Both the position numbers and the translations under genes were made by a program. From assembly GCA_025937075.1 (NCBI GenBank), contig JAICSD010000065.1, forward strand, positions 1 to 13,686: DNA of 13,686 bases, read 5' to 3'. Of the stretch, positions 1 to 6,763 are shown piece after piece (within the stretch, counting starts at the first letter, position 1; each line of letters begins with the position of its first letter). The DNA comes from Vicinamibacteria bacterium. GTDB lineage: Bacteria > Acidobacteriota > Vicinamibacteria > Vicinamibacterales > 2-12-FULL-66-21. The notes under the pieces are model-generated. The model was not told the DNA's origin. It searched no databases and worked only from the letters and a program-made list of their open reading frames with translations.

Positions 1-42
1 AAACGTTCTGTGTGCGGCTTCCGCGCGCGGTTGTGCGCGAAG

Positions 43-179
43 AAAGGGGACAACCGCCATTTTTTGCGAAAAAAGGGGACAACCGCCATTTTTTGCAAAA
101 AAAGGGGACAACCGCCTTTTTTTGCGAAAAAAGGGGACAACCGCGTTTTTTTGAAAAAAATGGCGGTTGTCCCCTTTTT
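43..179. repeat. 29-bp tandem repeat (four units) with inverted terminal copy
   Basis: The core GGGGACAACCGC occurs at 46-57, 75-86, 104-115 and 133-144, exactly 29 bp apart. Each core is flanked by an A-run on the left and a T-run on the right, so units run 43-71, 72-100, 101-129 and 130-158. Units differ by one or two bases around the T-run. A fifth core is inverted (GCGGTTGTCCCC, 163-174). The block is AT-rich at the flanks, unlike the coding DNA nearby. It is not a CRISPR because there are no spacers. The layout resembles REP-type intergenic repeats; that family assignment is inference. Confidence 0.9.
127..179. terminator. Bidirectional terminator-like hairpin from the inverted repeat copies
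   Basis: The fourth direct core (133-144) and the inverted core (163-174) form a 12-bp GC-rich perfect stem, extended by A/T pairing on the outside. The loop itself contains a T-run and an A-run (146-152 and 154-160) that can also pair. Read on the minus strand, the stem is followed by a run of T (the A-run at 127-132); read on the plus strand it is followed by TTTTT at 175-179. It lies about 35 bp past the response regulator stop codon, so it could end the minus-strand two-component transcript. A smaller GC hairpin (195-200 with 209-214) sits at the stop codon itself. Confidence 0.55.
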
Positions 180-213
180 CGGGGGGGGGCCGCTGCCCGG
201 GGGTGGCTCCGGG

Positions 214-819
214 CTACTCGCCGAGCGCTTTGGCGGCGACGGCGAGGACGCGCGGGACGCGGAAGGGTTTGGTCAGATACCCCGATACGCCCAGGTTGAC
301 TGCCTCGATCGCGCTCGCCTCGGTGGAGAAGCCCGTAATGATAATGACCGGCAGATCGGTCTTCAGGCGCCGCGCCTCCCGGATGACGGTCAGGCCGTCG
401 ATGCCGGGCATCTTCAAGTCCGTGATCAGCAGATCGTATGGCGTCGTCCGAAGGCGATCGAGCGCCGTCCGTCCGTCGAACGCGAGGTCGACGTCGTACT
501 CTGCCAGCGCGAGCGTCTTCGACAGCAGATCCCTGATGCTCGCCTCATCGTCCACGACCAGCACACGCGGCCGGCCTTGTACGGTCGGGGTCGTCGGCGG
601 TCGAACCTGAGGCTGAGCGGCCGCCACCGTTGCGGGACGTGCGCCCCTGGTACGCTGATTTTCCAACCACGCGTCGATATCGCGCTTGCGGAATCTCCAC
701 TGCCGTCCGACGCGTACAGCCGGCAGCTTGCCGGCCTTGATCAGCCGATAGACGGTGCGCAGATTGACTTGCAGGTACTCCAGGACCTCTTCGGTCGTCA
801 GGAAACTTTCATCGATCAT
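214..819 (-). CDS. Response regulator with N-terminal excisionase/MerR-like HTH
   Basis: A 201-residue cytoplasmic protein. Residues about 6-53 match the excisionase-family (HTH_17, BldC-like) DNA-binding fold: LTTEEVLEYLQV, then TVYRLIKAGKLPAVRVGRQW, ending RDIDAWLE. A Pro/Ala-rich linker (about 54-82) leads to a receiver domain (83-201) with acidic pair D90/D91, phosphoacceptor D134 in LLITDLKMPG, switch T162 and the invariant K184-P185. It starts 15 bp after the kinase stop codon, so it is very likely the cognate regulator. The order is unusual because most regulators have the receiver first and the output domain last. It may bind DNA directly, or the HTH may act as a dimer or protein-contact module. 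Target genes cannot be read from this sequence. There is no clear Shine-Dalgarno, so translation may be coupled to the kinase gene. Confidence 0.9.
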   Translation of the reverse strand: MIDESFLTTEEVLEYLQVNLRTVYRLIKAGKLPAVRVGRQWRFRKRDIDAWLENQRTRGARPATVAAAQPQVRPPTTPTVQGRPRVLVVDDEASIRDLLSKTLALAEYDVDLAFDGRTALDRLRTTPYDLLITDLKMPGIDGLTVIREARRLKTDLPVIIITGFSTEASAIEAVNLGVSGYLTKPFRVPRVLAVAAKALGE

Positions 820-834
820 GTGCGGAGTCGTCTG

Positions 835-2439
835 TCACTTTACCACTGAAGGCGCTGCTGGCAGTTCGATGGTGAACTCGGCCCCCCCTGTTGGCAGATT
901 CTGCACAGTGATGGTCCCGCCGTGTTCCTGGACGATGCCGTAGGTGATCGCGAGGCCGAGGCCCGTACCCTGGCCGACTTCCTTGGTGGTGAAGAAGGGA
1001 TCGAAGATCCGCGGGAGCGCCTCCGGCGCGACGCCCGAGCCGGTATCGCGGACGCCAACCCTGACGCGATCGCCCGTGCTTTCGGTGGTAATCGTGATGC
1101 GACGCGGCGACGCGGAGCGTTCGAGCACTGCGTGCTCCGCGTTGATCAGGATGTTGAGGAACGCCTGCTGCAGCAGCAGCGAATCGCCGAGCACCGGCGG
1201 AACGCTCTCGGTGTGCGGCTCGAAGACGACCTCGATCGCGTGGCGCTGCAGGTTCGCTGCGCGGCTCGCGAGCGCGCGGGAGACGACGCGATCGACGCTG
1301 ACGCGGCGGCGCGACATGCGCCGCGAGCCGGCGAACACCAGTAGATTGCGGACGATCTTCGCGGCTCGATCGGCGTCCTGATAGATCTGTCGGAGTTCCT
1401 TTCGCACCGGGCGCGCGGCGTCCGACATGAGCAGCAGCTCGAGATGGCCCTGCACACCCTGCAGCGGATTGTTCATCTCGTGCGCGATGCCCGCGACGAA
1501 CTGGCCGAGGGAGGCGAGCTTTTCCGACTGCGCCAGCCGCTCCTGCAGGCCGATGCGTTCCTGTTGCAGCTCGGTTTCGCGCGTGACGTCTCGCGCGACG
1601 AGCACGCGGCCCGTCGCCTGCCGGTCCGCGCTGACGAGCGGCGTCGACGTCAGCAGAAAAATGCCGGCGAGGAGATCGTCTTTGACGGGCTGTGATCCGC
1701 AGGCGGATCCGGCCGTCGTTTCCAGCCACCCGATGGTTGCCGGCGAGACGAATTCCGCGATGGGCTGCTGGATCAGTTCCTCGCGTGAGACGCCGGCGCG
1801 TGCCGCGAACGCGTCGTTCGTCTGCACGATCCGCATGCGGCCGTCGACGACGACGACGAGGTCGATGAGCGAGTTGAACGTGTCTTCGAGAAGCCGCCGC
1901 TGCTGCAGGACGTCGTCGAGCAGTTGGACGTTCTCGATCGCAATCGAGAGCTGGCGCGAGATCTCGTACGAGAATTCGAGCAGCTCGTCGAGCTGCGTCT
2001 CGCTGATGCCGACCCGCGGCAGGATGATGAGCGATCCGAGCGCGCGGCGCCATCCGCGCAGCGGCGCGAGCACGCGCGTGCCGTCGAACACCGGCCGCTG
2101 CAGGCGCAGCGCGCGCGCGGCGATGTGTGTGCGGTCCTCGACTGCGACCCTGGGATCAGGTCCCGGATCGGTGCCGCCGCCCCCCGTATCGGGGTCAGCC
2201 CCCCGGGGCGTGGAAACCGTCAGCGCCAGCTCCCGGGCGCGGCGATCGTGCAGCCAGATGTCGATTTGCCGGGCGTCGAGCAAGTCGGCGGCGGACGTGG
2301 TCATCTTCCGCAGCGCGTCTGGAAGCGACTGGGTGGACGTCGCGTCGCGGGAAAACGCGAGCAGGAGATCGCGGAGCCCGGTGTGAAACCGCACTTCCCG
2401 CTGCAGCTGCGGAAGACCAGGTGTCGGTTCTAAACTCAT
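835..2439 (-). CDS. Soluble hybrid-free sensor histidine kinase (GAF-PAS-HisKA-HATPase)
   Basis: A 534-residue kinase. No membrane segment is visible, so it senses a cytoplasmic signal. A GAF-like region (about 20-175) is followed by a PAS domain (about 185-295), a short coiled coil, then HisKA with the H-box FVAGIAHEMNNPL (phosphorylated His320). The ATPase domain has an N-box around N429-N433 (LNILINAEHA), G1 DTGSG (465-469), F-box FDPFFTTK and G2 GQGTGLGL. All catalytic motifs are intact, in the NtrB-like/HPK4 style. The reading frame stays open to 2496, but that start would overlap the divergent sigma gene. ATG at 2439 is chosen, with ATG at 2445 as an alternative; neither has a Shine-Dalgarno. 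A Gly/Asp/Pro-rich insert (about 82-97) lies inside the GAF-like part. The ligand is unknown. It phosphorylates, by inference, the regulator encoded 15 bp downstream. Confidence 0.92.
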   Translation of the reverse strand: MSLEPTPGLPQLQREVRFHTGLRDLLLAFSRDATSTQSLPDALRKMTTSAADLLDARQIDIWLHDRRARELALTVSTPRGADPDTGGGGTDPGPDPRVAVEDRTHIAARALRLQRPVFDGTRVLAPLRGWRRALGSLIILPRVGISETQLDELLEFSYEISRQLSIAIENVQLLDDVLQQRRLLEDTFNSLIDLVVVVDGRMRIVQTNDAFAARAGVSREELIQQPIAEFVSPATIGWLETTAGSACGSQPVKDDLLAGIFLLTSTPLVSADRQATGRVLVARDVTRETELQQERIGLQERLAQSEKLASLGQFVAGIAHEMNNPLQGVQGHLELLLMSDAARPVRKELRQIYQDADRAAKIVRNLLVFAGSRRMSRRRVSVDRVVSRALASRAANLQRHAIEVVFEPHTESVPPVLGDSLLLQQAFLNILINAEHAVLERSASPRRITITTESTGDRVRVGVRDTGSGVAPEALPRIFDPFFTTKEVGQGTGLGLAITYGIVQEHGGTITVQNLPTGGAEFTIELPAAPSVVK

Positions 2440-2449
2440 CGGCATCAAT

Positions 2450-2455
2450 ATCTTA
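2450..2455 (-). promoter_or_regulatory. Putative -10 element (TAAGAT) of the kinase operon
   Basis: On the minus strand TAAGAT lies at 2455-2450. The expected start of transcription, about 7 bases on, falls between the two candidate ATGs (2445 and 2439). This favours the ATG at 2439 with a very short or absent leader. No convincing -35 hexamer was found. The call rests on position and the TANNNT pattern only. Confidence 0.35.
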
Positions 2456-2466
2456 CGCGCGTGCGC

Positions 2467-2472
2467 TACTCT
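2467..2472 (+). promoter_or_regulatory. Putative -10 element (TACTCT) of the ECF sigma gene
   Basis: TACTCT ends exactly 6 bases before the ATG at 2479, the spacing expected if transcription begins on the A of the start codon (leaderless mRNA). No Shine-Dalgarno is present. It lies only 11 bp from the opposing TAAGAT, so polymerase could not occupy both promoters at once. The -35 position is not recognisable, as is common for high-GC promoters or ones using alternative sigma factors. Confidence 0.35.
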
Positions 2473-2478
2473 TGAAAG

Positions 2479-3135
2479 ATGCCGCAGGACGGCCAAACCC
2501 CTCGCGGCGCGTCTAAACCTACTGAGAACGTGACCTCCCTCGGCGTGGCGTCGACGGACGAAGAGCTGGTCGCCCGTTCCATGGGGGGCGATCTCGACAG
2601 CTTCAACCAGCTCGTTTTGCGCTGGGAGCGGCCGATCTATGCCCTCGCCTACCGGGTTATCGGCCGCGAAGACGACGCCCGGGATGTCTGCCAGGAGACG
2701 TTTCTCCGCGCCTTCCGCGCCCTTGGCGGCTTCAAGGGGCAGGCGAAGTTCTCGTCATGGCTGTATCGGATCACGCTGAACCTCTGCCGCGACTGGATTC
2801 GACGGCAGCGGCGGCAGCCCGTCGCGCAGGCGCCGGAAGGGGTCGACCTCCTCGACCTCGCGACGGAAACGACGCCCACCGAATCCATCGAGGACCTCGT
2901 TGCGCGGCGCGAGTTGTCGCATGCGGTTGCGCGCGCCATGGCGTCGCTCCCCGACGAGCAGCGGACGGCGATCATTCTCAAGGAGTACCACGGGCTGACC
3001 TTTCAGGAGATCGCCGATCTCCTCGACTGCCCGTTGAGCACGGTGAAAACACGGTTGTATCAGGGGCTCACCGTTCTGCGGCGGCAGCTTGCCGGCGCGG
3101 GATTGACCGGTGACTCGCTGACGGGACGATCTTGA
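2479..3135 (+). CDS. ECF-subfamily RNA polymerase sigma factor (RpoE-like)
   Basis: A 218-residue sigma-70 family protein of group 4. Region 2 (about 38-112) holds the core-binding and -10 recognition helices, including DDARDVCQETFLRAFRAL and FSSWLYRITLNLCRDWIRR. A linker (about 113-145) is followed by region 4 (about 147-206) with the -35-binding helix-turn-helix GLTFQEIADLLDCPLSTVKT. There is no region 1.1 or 3. The N-terminal tail of about 27 residues is longer than usual, and a GTG at 2530 is a possible later start. ATG 2479 is preferred because of the -10-like element 6 bases upstream. The anti-sigma gene starts 15 bp downstream. Sigma factors of this type commonly activate their own operon, which is inference here. 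Confidence 0.93.
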   Translation: MPQDGQTPRGASKPTENVTSLGVASTDEELVARSMGGDLDSFNQLVLRWERPIYALAYRVIGREDDARDVCQETFLRAFRALGGFKGQAKFSSWLYRITLNLCRDWIRRQRRQPVAQAPEGVDLLDLATETTPTESIEDLVARRELSHAVARAMASLPDEQRTAIILKEYHGLTFQEIADLLDCPLSTVKTRLYQGLTVLRRQLAGAGLTGDSLTGRS

Positions 3136-3150
3136 CGATCACGAACGATC

Positions 3151-3966
3151 ATGCCTACGAAGTGCGATAGCGAACAACTGGTTTCGTATCTCTACGACGA
3201 TCTGTCCGGGGAGGATACGGCGGCGTTCGAACGGCATCTGCGCGGCTGTGCCGCGTGCCGCGACGATCTCGCCGGATTCCAAAGCTTGCGGTCGACGTTG
3301 ACAACGTGGGCGCCTCCGCAACCCGATCTCGCATTCGAGATCGCCGATAACCGGGCTGCCGCGCAGGCGGCCGTCCCCGCGCGCCTGCACCCCCCCGCGC
3401 ACCGGCACGCGTCCTGGCGCGCGTGGTGGACGCCGGCCGCCGGCTTGGCCGCCGCTGCGGTGCTCGTGCTGGCCGCCGCGTCAGCGCTCGCGCACGTCGA
3501 AGTCCGCGTCGGCAGCGACGGCTTCTCCGTTCGAACCGGATGGAGCACGAATCCGGCGCAGGCGTCCACCGTGGTTCCATCGGCGGCGCCTCGCGTCGAT
3601 TTGGCCAGGTTCGATGCATCGGTTGCCGATATGCAGCGGCGGCTCGACGAACTGGAGGCCGAATCCCACAAGCCGGTGACGCCGTCGGCGGTTCGCATGG
3701 TGTCGACGGGCGGCGCAAATCACATGTCTGATACGGAGATTCTGACGCGCGTTCGCGATCTCCTCGCGCAGAGCGAGTCCCGGCAGCAGCGCGAGCTCGC
3801 CATCCGGATTGCGCAGGTGGTCCGCGACGTCGACGCGCAGCGTACGGCCGACCTCTCCCGCATTCAGCAGGGGCTGGGGCGCATCGATGCCATGACGACG
3901 GCGGACGCCGCCGCGCATCGCGAGCTTGCCAATTACGTGATTACGTCCACGCGGCAACAGAAGTAG
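3151..3966 (+). CDS. Zinc-finger (zf-HC2/ZAS) transmembrane anti-sigma factor
   Basis: A 271-residue anti-sigma factor. The N-terminal cytoplasmic ZAS domain has the H-x3-C-x2-C signature at H29, C33 and C36 (RHLRGCAACRDDL), which binds zinc and holds the sigma factor inactive. A linker leads to one membrane helix (about 92-114, Ala/Leu/Val-rich). The remaining ~155 residues should lie outside the membrane. They are largely helical and charged, with coiled-coil-like segments near 151-171 and 193-262, rather than a recognisable sensor fold. The gene follows the sigma gene by 15 bp, the normal order for a cognate pair. Signal sensing could work by proteolysis or by a partner binding the outer part; nothing in the window encodes the proteases. 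The 13-bp gap to the next gene suggests the exported protein is part of the same pathway. Confidence 0.9.
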   Translation: MPTKCDSEQLVSYLYDDLSGEDTAAFERHLRGCAACRDDLAGFQSLRSTLTTWAPPQPDLAFEIADNRAAAQAAVPARLHPPAHRHASWRAWWTPAAGLAAAAVLVLAAASALAHVEVRVGSDGFSVRTGWSTNPAQASTVVPSAAPRVDLARFDASVADMQRRLDELEAESHKPVTPSAVRMVSTGGANHMSDTEILTRVRDLLAQSESRQQRELAIRIAQVVRDVDAQRTADLSRIQQGLGRIDAMTTADAAAHRELANYVITSTRQQK

Positions 3967-3979
3967 ATCAGGTGCAATC

Positions 3980-4828
3980 GTGAAGGCAACAGTTGTCATC
4001 GTCATCGCGTTCGCGGCTGCTGCGCCGGCGTTCGGGCAGAGCGCCAGCCAGGATCCAGTGCAATCGCCCGCTCCGCCCCCACCCGCGACGGCCATCGCGG
4101 CGCCGCACAGTGAGGCGAGGCAGCAGCAGGTCCGGATGATGGAGGGTGTCATCGTCGCGGCGGTGCGAAACGGCGCGGAAGGTCTGGCGCGGCAGCTGCA
4201 GGTCTCCGAGCCCGGCAGTCTCATCGTGACCGGCACGGCTCGCGCCCGCGGGTTCGCGCTCGAAGGGTACGGCGTATTTTTCGACGTCGACGTGCCGCAG
4301 ATGAAGCAGAGCGTCGCGTGGTCGACGATGATGCTGCTGCGAGACGCCAGGCGGCAGCAGTTGGAGCAGGTGCTCGCGTCCAACGCCGACCCGGACATGA
4401 AGCGGCGGGCGCGCGCGGATCTGCAGCGCCTCGAGGCTTCTGTCGGACCGATTCCGCTCCCCCCGGCCCGGGCCGATGCGTCGCCGGTCGCGCAAGGGGC
4501 GCCCGGACGTGTCGCCGCGCAGAATTTGGCGGACAGGCCTGGTGTGCCGGTCCCCGTCGACCAGAGCGATCCGAACCAGCTCTACACCGAGTCGATCAAG
4601 TCGGCGCTGATCGACGCGATGCTGAACTACAGCGGCCCGATGGATCTCGGGCCTGACGAGTGGCTGACGATTGCCGCGCGCGACAGCGACGGCCCGTTGA
4701 TGCCCGGCGCGGTCGACGATGCCTCGACCATCGTGCTGCGGGTGAAGGGCAGCGACGTCGCCGCGTTCCTCGCGAAGAAGATCACGCCGGAGGAAGCGCG
4801 CAAGCGCGTCCAGGTTAAAGAATTCTGA
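3980..4828 (+). CDS. Exported protein of unknown function in the sigma/anti-sigma operon
   Basis: A 282-residue protein starting at GTG 3980, 13 bp after the anti-sigma gene. Residues 1-19 form a signal peptide (hydrophobic ATVVIVIAFAAAAPAFG) with a likely cut near residue 19-20. A Pro/Ala/Ser-rich stretch (25-45) follows, then a predicted alpha/beta region (about 48-155) containing GYGVFFDVDVP, and a charged helix (118-153). A second Pro/Ala linker (157-195) precedes a C-terminal domain (about 200-282) with SIKSALIDAMLNYSGPMDLG and DEWLTIAARDSDGP, ending in a Lys/Arg-rich helix. I do not recognise the family. No catalytic motif is evident. By position it may be a periplasmic ligand or modulator of the anti-sigma factor, or the main output of the sigma factor; both are inference. 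Confidence 0.85.
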   Translation: MKATVVIVIAFAAAAPAFGQSASQDPVQSPAPPPPATAIAAPHSEARQQQVRMMEGVIVAAVRNGAEGLARQLQVSEPGSLIVTGTARARGFALEGYGVFFDVDVPQMKQSVAWSTMMLLRDARRQQLEQVLASNADPDMKRRARADLQRLEASVGPIPLPPARADASPVAQGAPGRVAAQNLADRPGVPVPVDQSDPNQLYTESIKSALIDAMLNYSGPMDLGPDEWLTIAARDSDGPLMPGAVDDASTIVLRVKGSDVAAFLAKKITPEEARKRVQVKEF

Positions 4829-4833
4829 GATCG

Positions 4834-4868
4834 GGTTCTCGGGTGCTCGGGGTTCTCAGGGTGCTCGG
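4834..4868 (+). repeat. Short tandem repeat between two genes
   Basis: GGTTCTCGGGTGCTCGG (4834-4850) is followed at once by a near copy with one change and one extra base (4851-4868), and by a partial third copy beginning GTGCT. It fills nearly the whole gap between the exported-protein gene and the lipoprotein gene. It does not look coding. Function is unknown. Confidence 0.75.
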
Positions 4869-4872
4869 GTGC

Positions 4873-4878
4873 TAAGAT
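4873..4878 (+). promoter_or_regulatory. Putative -10 element (TAAGAT) of the lipoprotein gene
   Basis: TAAGAT ends exactly 6 bases before the ATG at 4885, and no Shine-Dalgarno separates them. This spacing fits a leaderless transcript. It suggests that the lipoprotein gene can be transcribed apart from the sigma operon upstream. No -35 is recognisable, and the tandem repeat occupies the -35 region. Confidence 0.4.
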
Positions 4879-4884
4879 TCGGCG

Positions 4885-5391
4885 ATGAAGCGTCTCGGCG
4901 TAGTCGCGATCCTCACTGTTCTGACTGCCGGTTGCGGGCCGCAGGTTGATCTGAAGAAGTCGCTGCAGGTCACCGACGTACTGGGCGGCTATTACGACGC
5001 TGGCGTCGTCGACGGACGCAACAAGATCGTTCCCAGCATCACCTTCACGATCCACAAGAACACGTCCTCCTCGATTCATCCTTTGCAGCTGAACGTGTAC
5101 TTCCGGCAGTTGCCGCTGCCGGGGACGACGCCGGCCGACGGCAAGACCGAATCGGATTGGGAAGACGTGTTCGTGCAGAACGTCGATTTCCATGGCGATA
5201 CGACGGAGCCGCTGACGGTTCGGCCGAAGGTCGGCTACACGGGAGATCCGCCGCAGACGCGCGCGGACATGCTCAAGAACAGCCACTTCCAGGACATCCG
5301 CGTCCACATCTTCGCGAAGCACAGCTCGGCGCAGTGGGTCGAGATCGGCGTCTACGATCTGCCGCGCCAGCTGCTCACGCCGCAACACTGA
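4885..5391 (+). CDS. Small lipoprotein of unknown function
   Basis: A 168-residue protein with a short lipoprotein signal peptide (MKRLGVVAILTVLTAGC), the modified Cys being residue 17. The residues after Cys (Gly-Pro) do not include an inner-membrane retention Asp, so outer-membrane placement is likely if Lol-type rules apply. The mature part is rich in predicted beta strands (SITFTIHKNTSS, LQLNVYFRQLP, VEIGVYDLP), suggesting one beta-sandwich domain. Charged and aromatic residues are frequent (SDWEDVF, NSHFQDIRVHIFAKHSS). I do not recognise the family. It follows the exported protein by 56 bp but has a promoter-like element of its own. The permease gene starts only 7 bp after its stop codon, so those two may be co-transcribed. 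Confidence 0.88.
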   Translation: MKRLGVVAILTVLTAGCGPQVDLKKSLQVTDVLGGYYDAGVVDGRNKIVPSITFTIHKNTSSSIHPLQLNVYFRQLPLPGTTPADGKTESDWEDVFVQNVDFHGDTTEPLTVRPKVGYTGDPPQTRADMLKNSHFQDIRVHIFAKHSSAQWVEIGVYDLPRQLLTPQH

Positions 5392-5398
5392 GCGGCGT

Positions 5399-6763
5399 GT
5401 GGGGCCCACCGTACCCTCCGCCGGCCTGCAGCGCCGGCTCGGGCCGCTCGACGCGGCCGCCATCGTCATCTCGAACGTCATCGGGGGCGGCATCTTCTTC
5501 GTCCCGGTGATCGTCGCGGGGATGGTGCCGCAGCCGATGTGGATGATCGGTGTGTGGGCGGTCGGAGGAGCGCTGGCGTTCTTTGGCGCGATGGCGTACG
5601 CGGAGCTTGCCGCGCTGCGACCGCAGGCTGGCGGCGAGTACGTGTACCTGCGGGACGCCTTCGGCCCGATGGCCGCGTTCCTCACCGGGTGGACCTCGTT
5701 CGTGGCGGGCTTCTCAGGCGCGATTGCCGCGAGCGCGCTGGCGTTTGCGGATTACATCGGGCGCTTCGTACCGGCGGCCGCGTCTGGTGATCCCCTCCTT
5801 CATGTCCCCGGCCTCGTCGTGTCGCCGCGCGCGATTGTGGCGCTCACAGCGATTGGGGCCCTGACGCTGATCCATGTGCGCGGCCTCGGGCCCGGGCGGC
5901 TGCTGCAGAACACGCTCGCCGCCTTGAAGGTCAGCGCGATCGCGCTCTTCGTTGCGATCGGGCTCGCGGCGGGCCGCGGCAGCGGCGCGCACTTCGCCAG
6001 CGCGGCCAGCGTCGCGCCCGTATCGTTTCTGCTCGCGCTCGTCCCCGTGATGTTCAGCTATTCGGGGTGGAACGCGGCTGCATACGTCGCGGAGGAGGTC
6101 CGCGAGCCCGCGCGCAACGTGCCGCTCGCGCTCTCAATCGGAACGATCAGCGTCGTGCTGCTCTACGTCGCCCTCAACGTGCTGTACGTGTATGCGATGC
6201 CCGTGCGCGAACTCGCCGCCGTGCCGGGCAGCCGGCTGATGGACACGGTCGCCGAGCGGCTGTTTGGATTCGTCGCTGGAGACGTGCTCGCGCTGTTCAC
6301 GATCGTGAGCCTCGCGGCGAGCATCAGCGCGATGGTGATCGCGGGACCCCGCGTCTACTTCGCCATGGCGCGAGACGGACTGTTCGTGCCGTCGGCCAGT
6401 ACGGTCCACCCGAAGTTTCACACGCCAGCGTCGGCCATCCTCGCGCAGGGCGTGTGGAGCGGCGTGCTCGTCCTCTCGGGCACGCTGTCGCAGCTCGTGA
6501 GCTACACCGGCTTCGCGGTCGTGCTGTTCTCCGCGATCGCCGTGCTCGCGCTCTTCGTGCTGCGGCATCGGCACCCGGACGCGCCGCGGCCGTTTCGCGC
6601 GCTCGGGTATCCGTGGGCCCCCGCGATCTTCGTCGGCGCGAGCGCGGTCATCGTGATGAACGAAATCTGGCGGAACGGACCGACGGCGGCCGCCGGCCTC
6701 GCGGTTATAGCTGCCGGGGTGCCCGCGTACTTTCTCGTCCGGCGACGAGCGCGGCGAGCGTAA
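5399..6763 (+). CDS. APC-superfamily amino acid permease
   Basis: A 454-residue inner-membrane transporter, the usual length for the family, with about 12 hydrophobic helices. Helix 1 carries the substrate-backbone-binding SNVIGGGIFFVP motif (25-36). The helix 2-3 region has the conserved MAYAELAALRPQAGGEYVYL (65-84). Helix 6 contains MFSYSGWNAAAYVAEEV, typical of the LAT/cationic amino acid branches, and an APRPFRALGYPWAP-type segment follows helix 10. These features place it near the LAT (L-type) and SteT-like exchangers, but substrate cannot be told from sequence alone. The start is GTG 5399, 7 bp after the lipoprotein stop; no ATG lies near. The last 59 bp overlap the 3' end of the convergent membrane protein gene. 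Confidence 0.93.
   Translation: MGPTVPSAGLQRRLGPLDAAAIVISNVIGGGIFFVPVIVAGMVPQPMWMIGVWAVGGALAFFGAMAYAELAALRPQAGGEYVYLRDAFGPMAAFLTGWTSFVAGFSGAIAASALAFADYIGRFVPAAASGDPLLHVPGLVVSPRAIVALTAIGALTLIHVRGLGPGRLLQNTLAALKVSAIALFVAIGLAAGRGSGAHFASAASVAPVSFLLALVPVMFSYSGWNAAAYVAEEVREPARNVPLALSIGTISVVLLYVALNVLYVYAMPVRELAAVPGSRLMDTVAERLFGFVAGDVLALFTIVSLAASISAMVIAGPRVYFAMARDGLFVPSASTVHPKFHTPASAILAQGVWSGVLVLSGTLSQLVSYTGFAVVLFSAIAVLALFVLRHRHPDAPRPFRALGYPWAPAIFVGASAVIVMNEIWRNGPTAAAGLAVIAAGVPAYFLVRRRARRA

Noticed and set aside
43..158. Regular 29-bp repeats as a CRISPR array
   Set aside because: The units are directly adjacent with no spacers, carry long A and T runs, and no cas gene is present.
180..189. Run of nine G as a phase-variation tract
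   Set aside because: It lies outside any gene, beyond the response regulator stop, so slippage would not change a protein.
10..849. Long plus-strand open frame across the repeats and the response regulator
   Set aside because: It is antisense to a gene with complete HTH and receiver motifs, and its N-terminus is only translated repeat (Lys/Gly/Phe-rich).
809..2053. 414-codon open frame overlapping the histidine kinase on the same strand
   Set aside because: It is an Arg/Ala-rich shadow in another frame; the kinase frame holds every catalytic motif.
2440..2496. Longer kinase start at 2496
   Set aside because: It would overlap the divergent sigma gene start; the extra 19 residues show no domain features and the promoter-like element lies inside them.
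3481..4398. 305-codon antisense frame over the anti-sigma and exported-protein genes
   Set aside because: The plus-strand frames show a zinc-finger motif, TM helix and signal peptide; the antisense frame has Arg/Ala-rich shadow composition.
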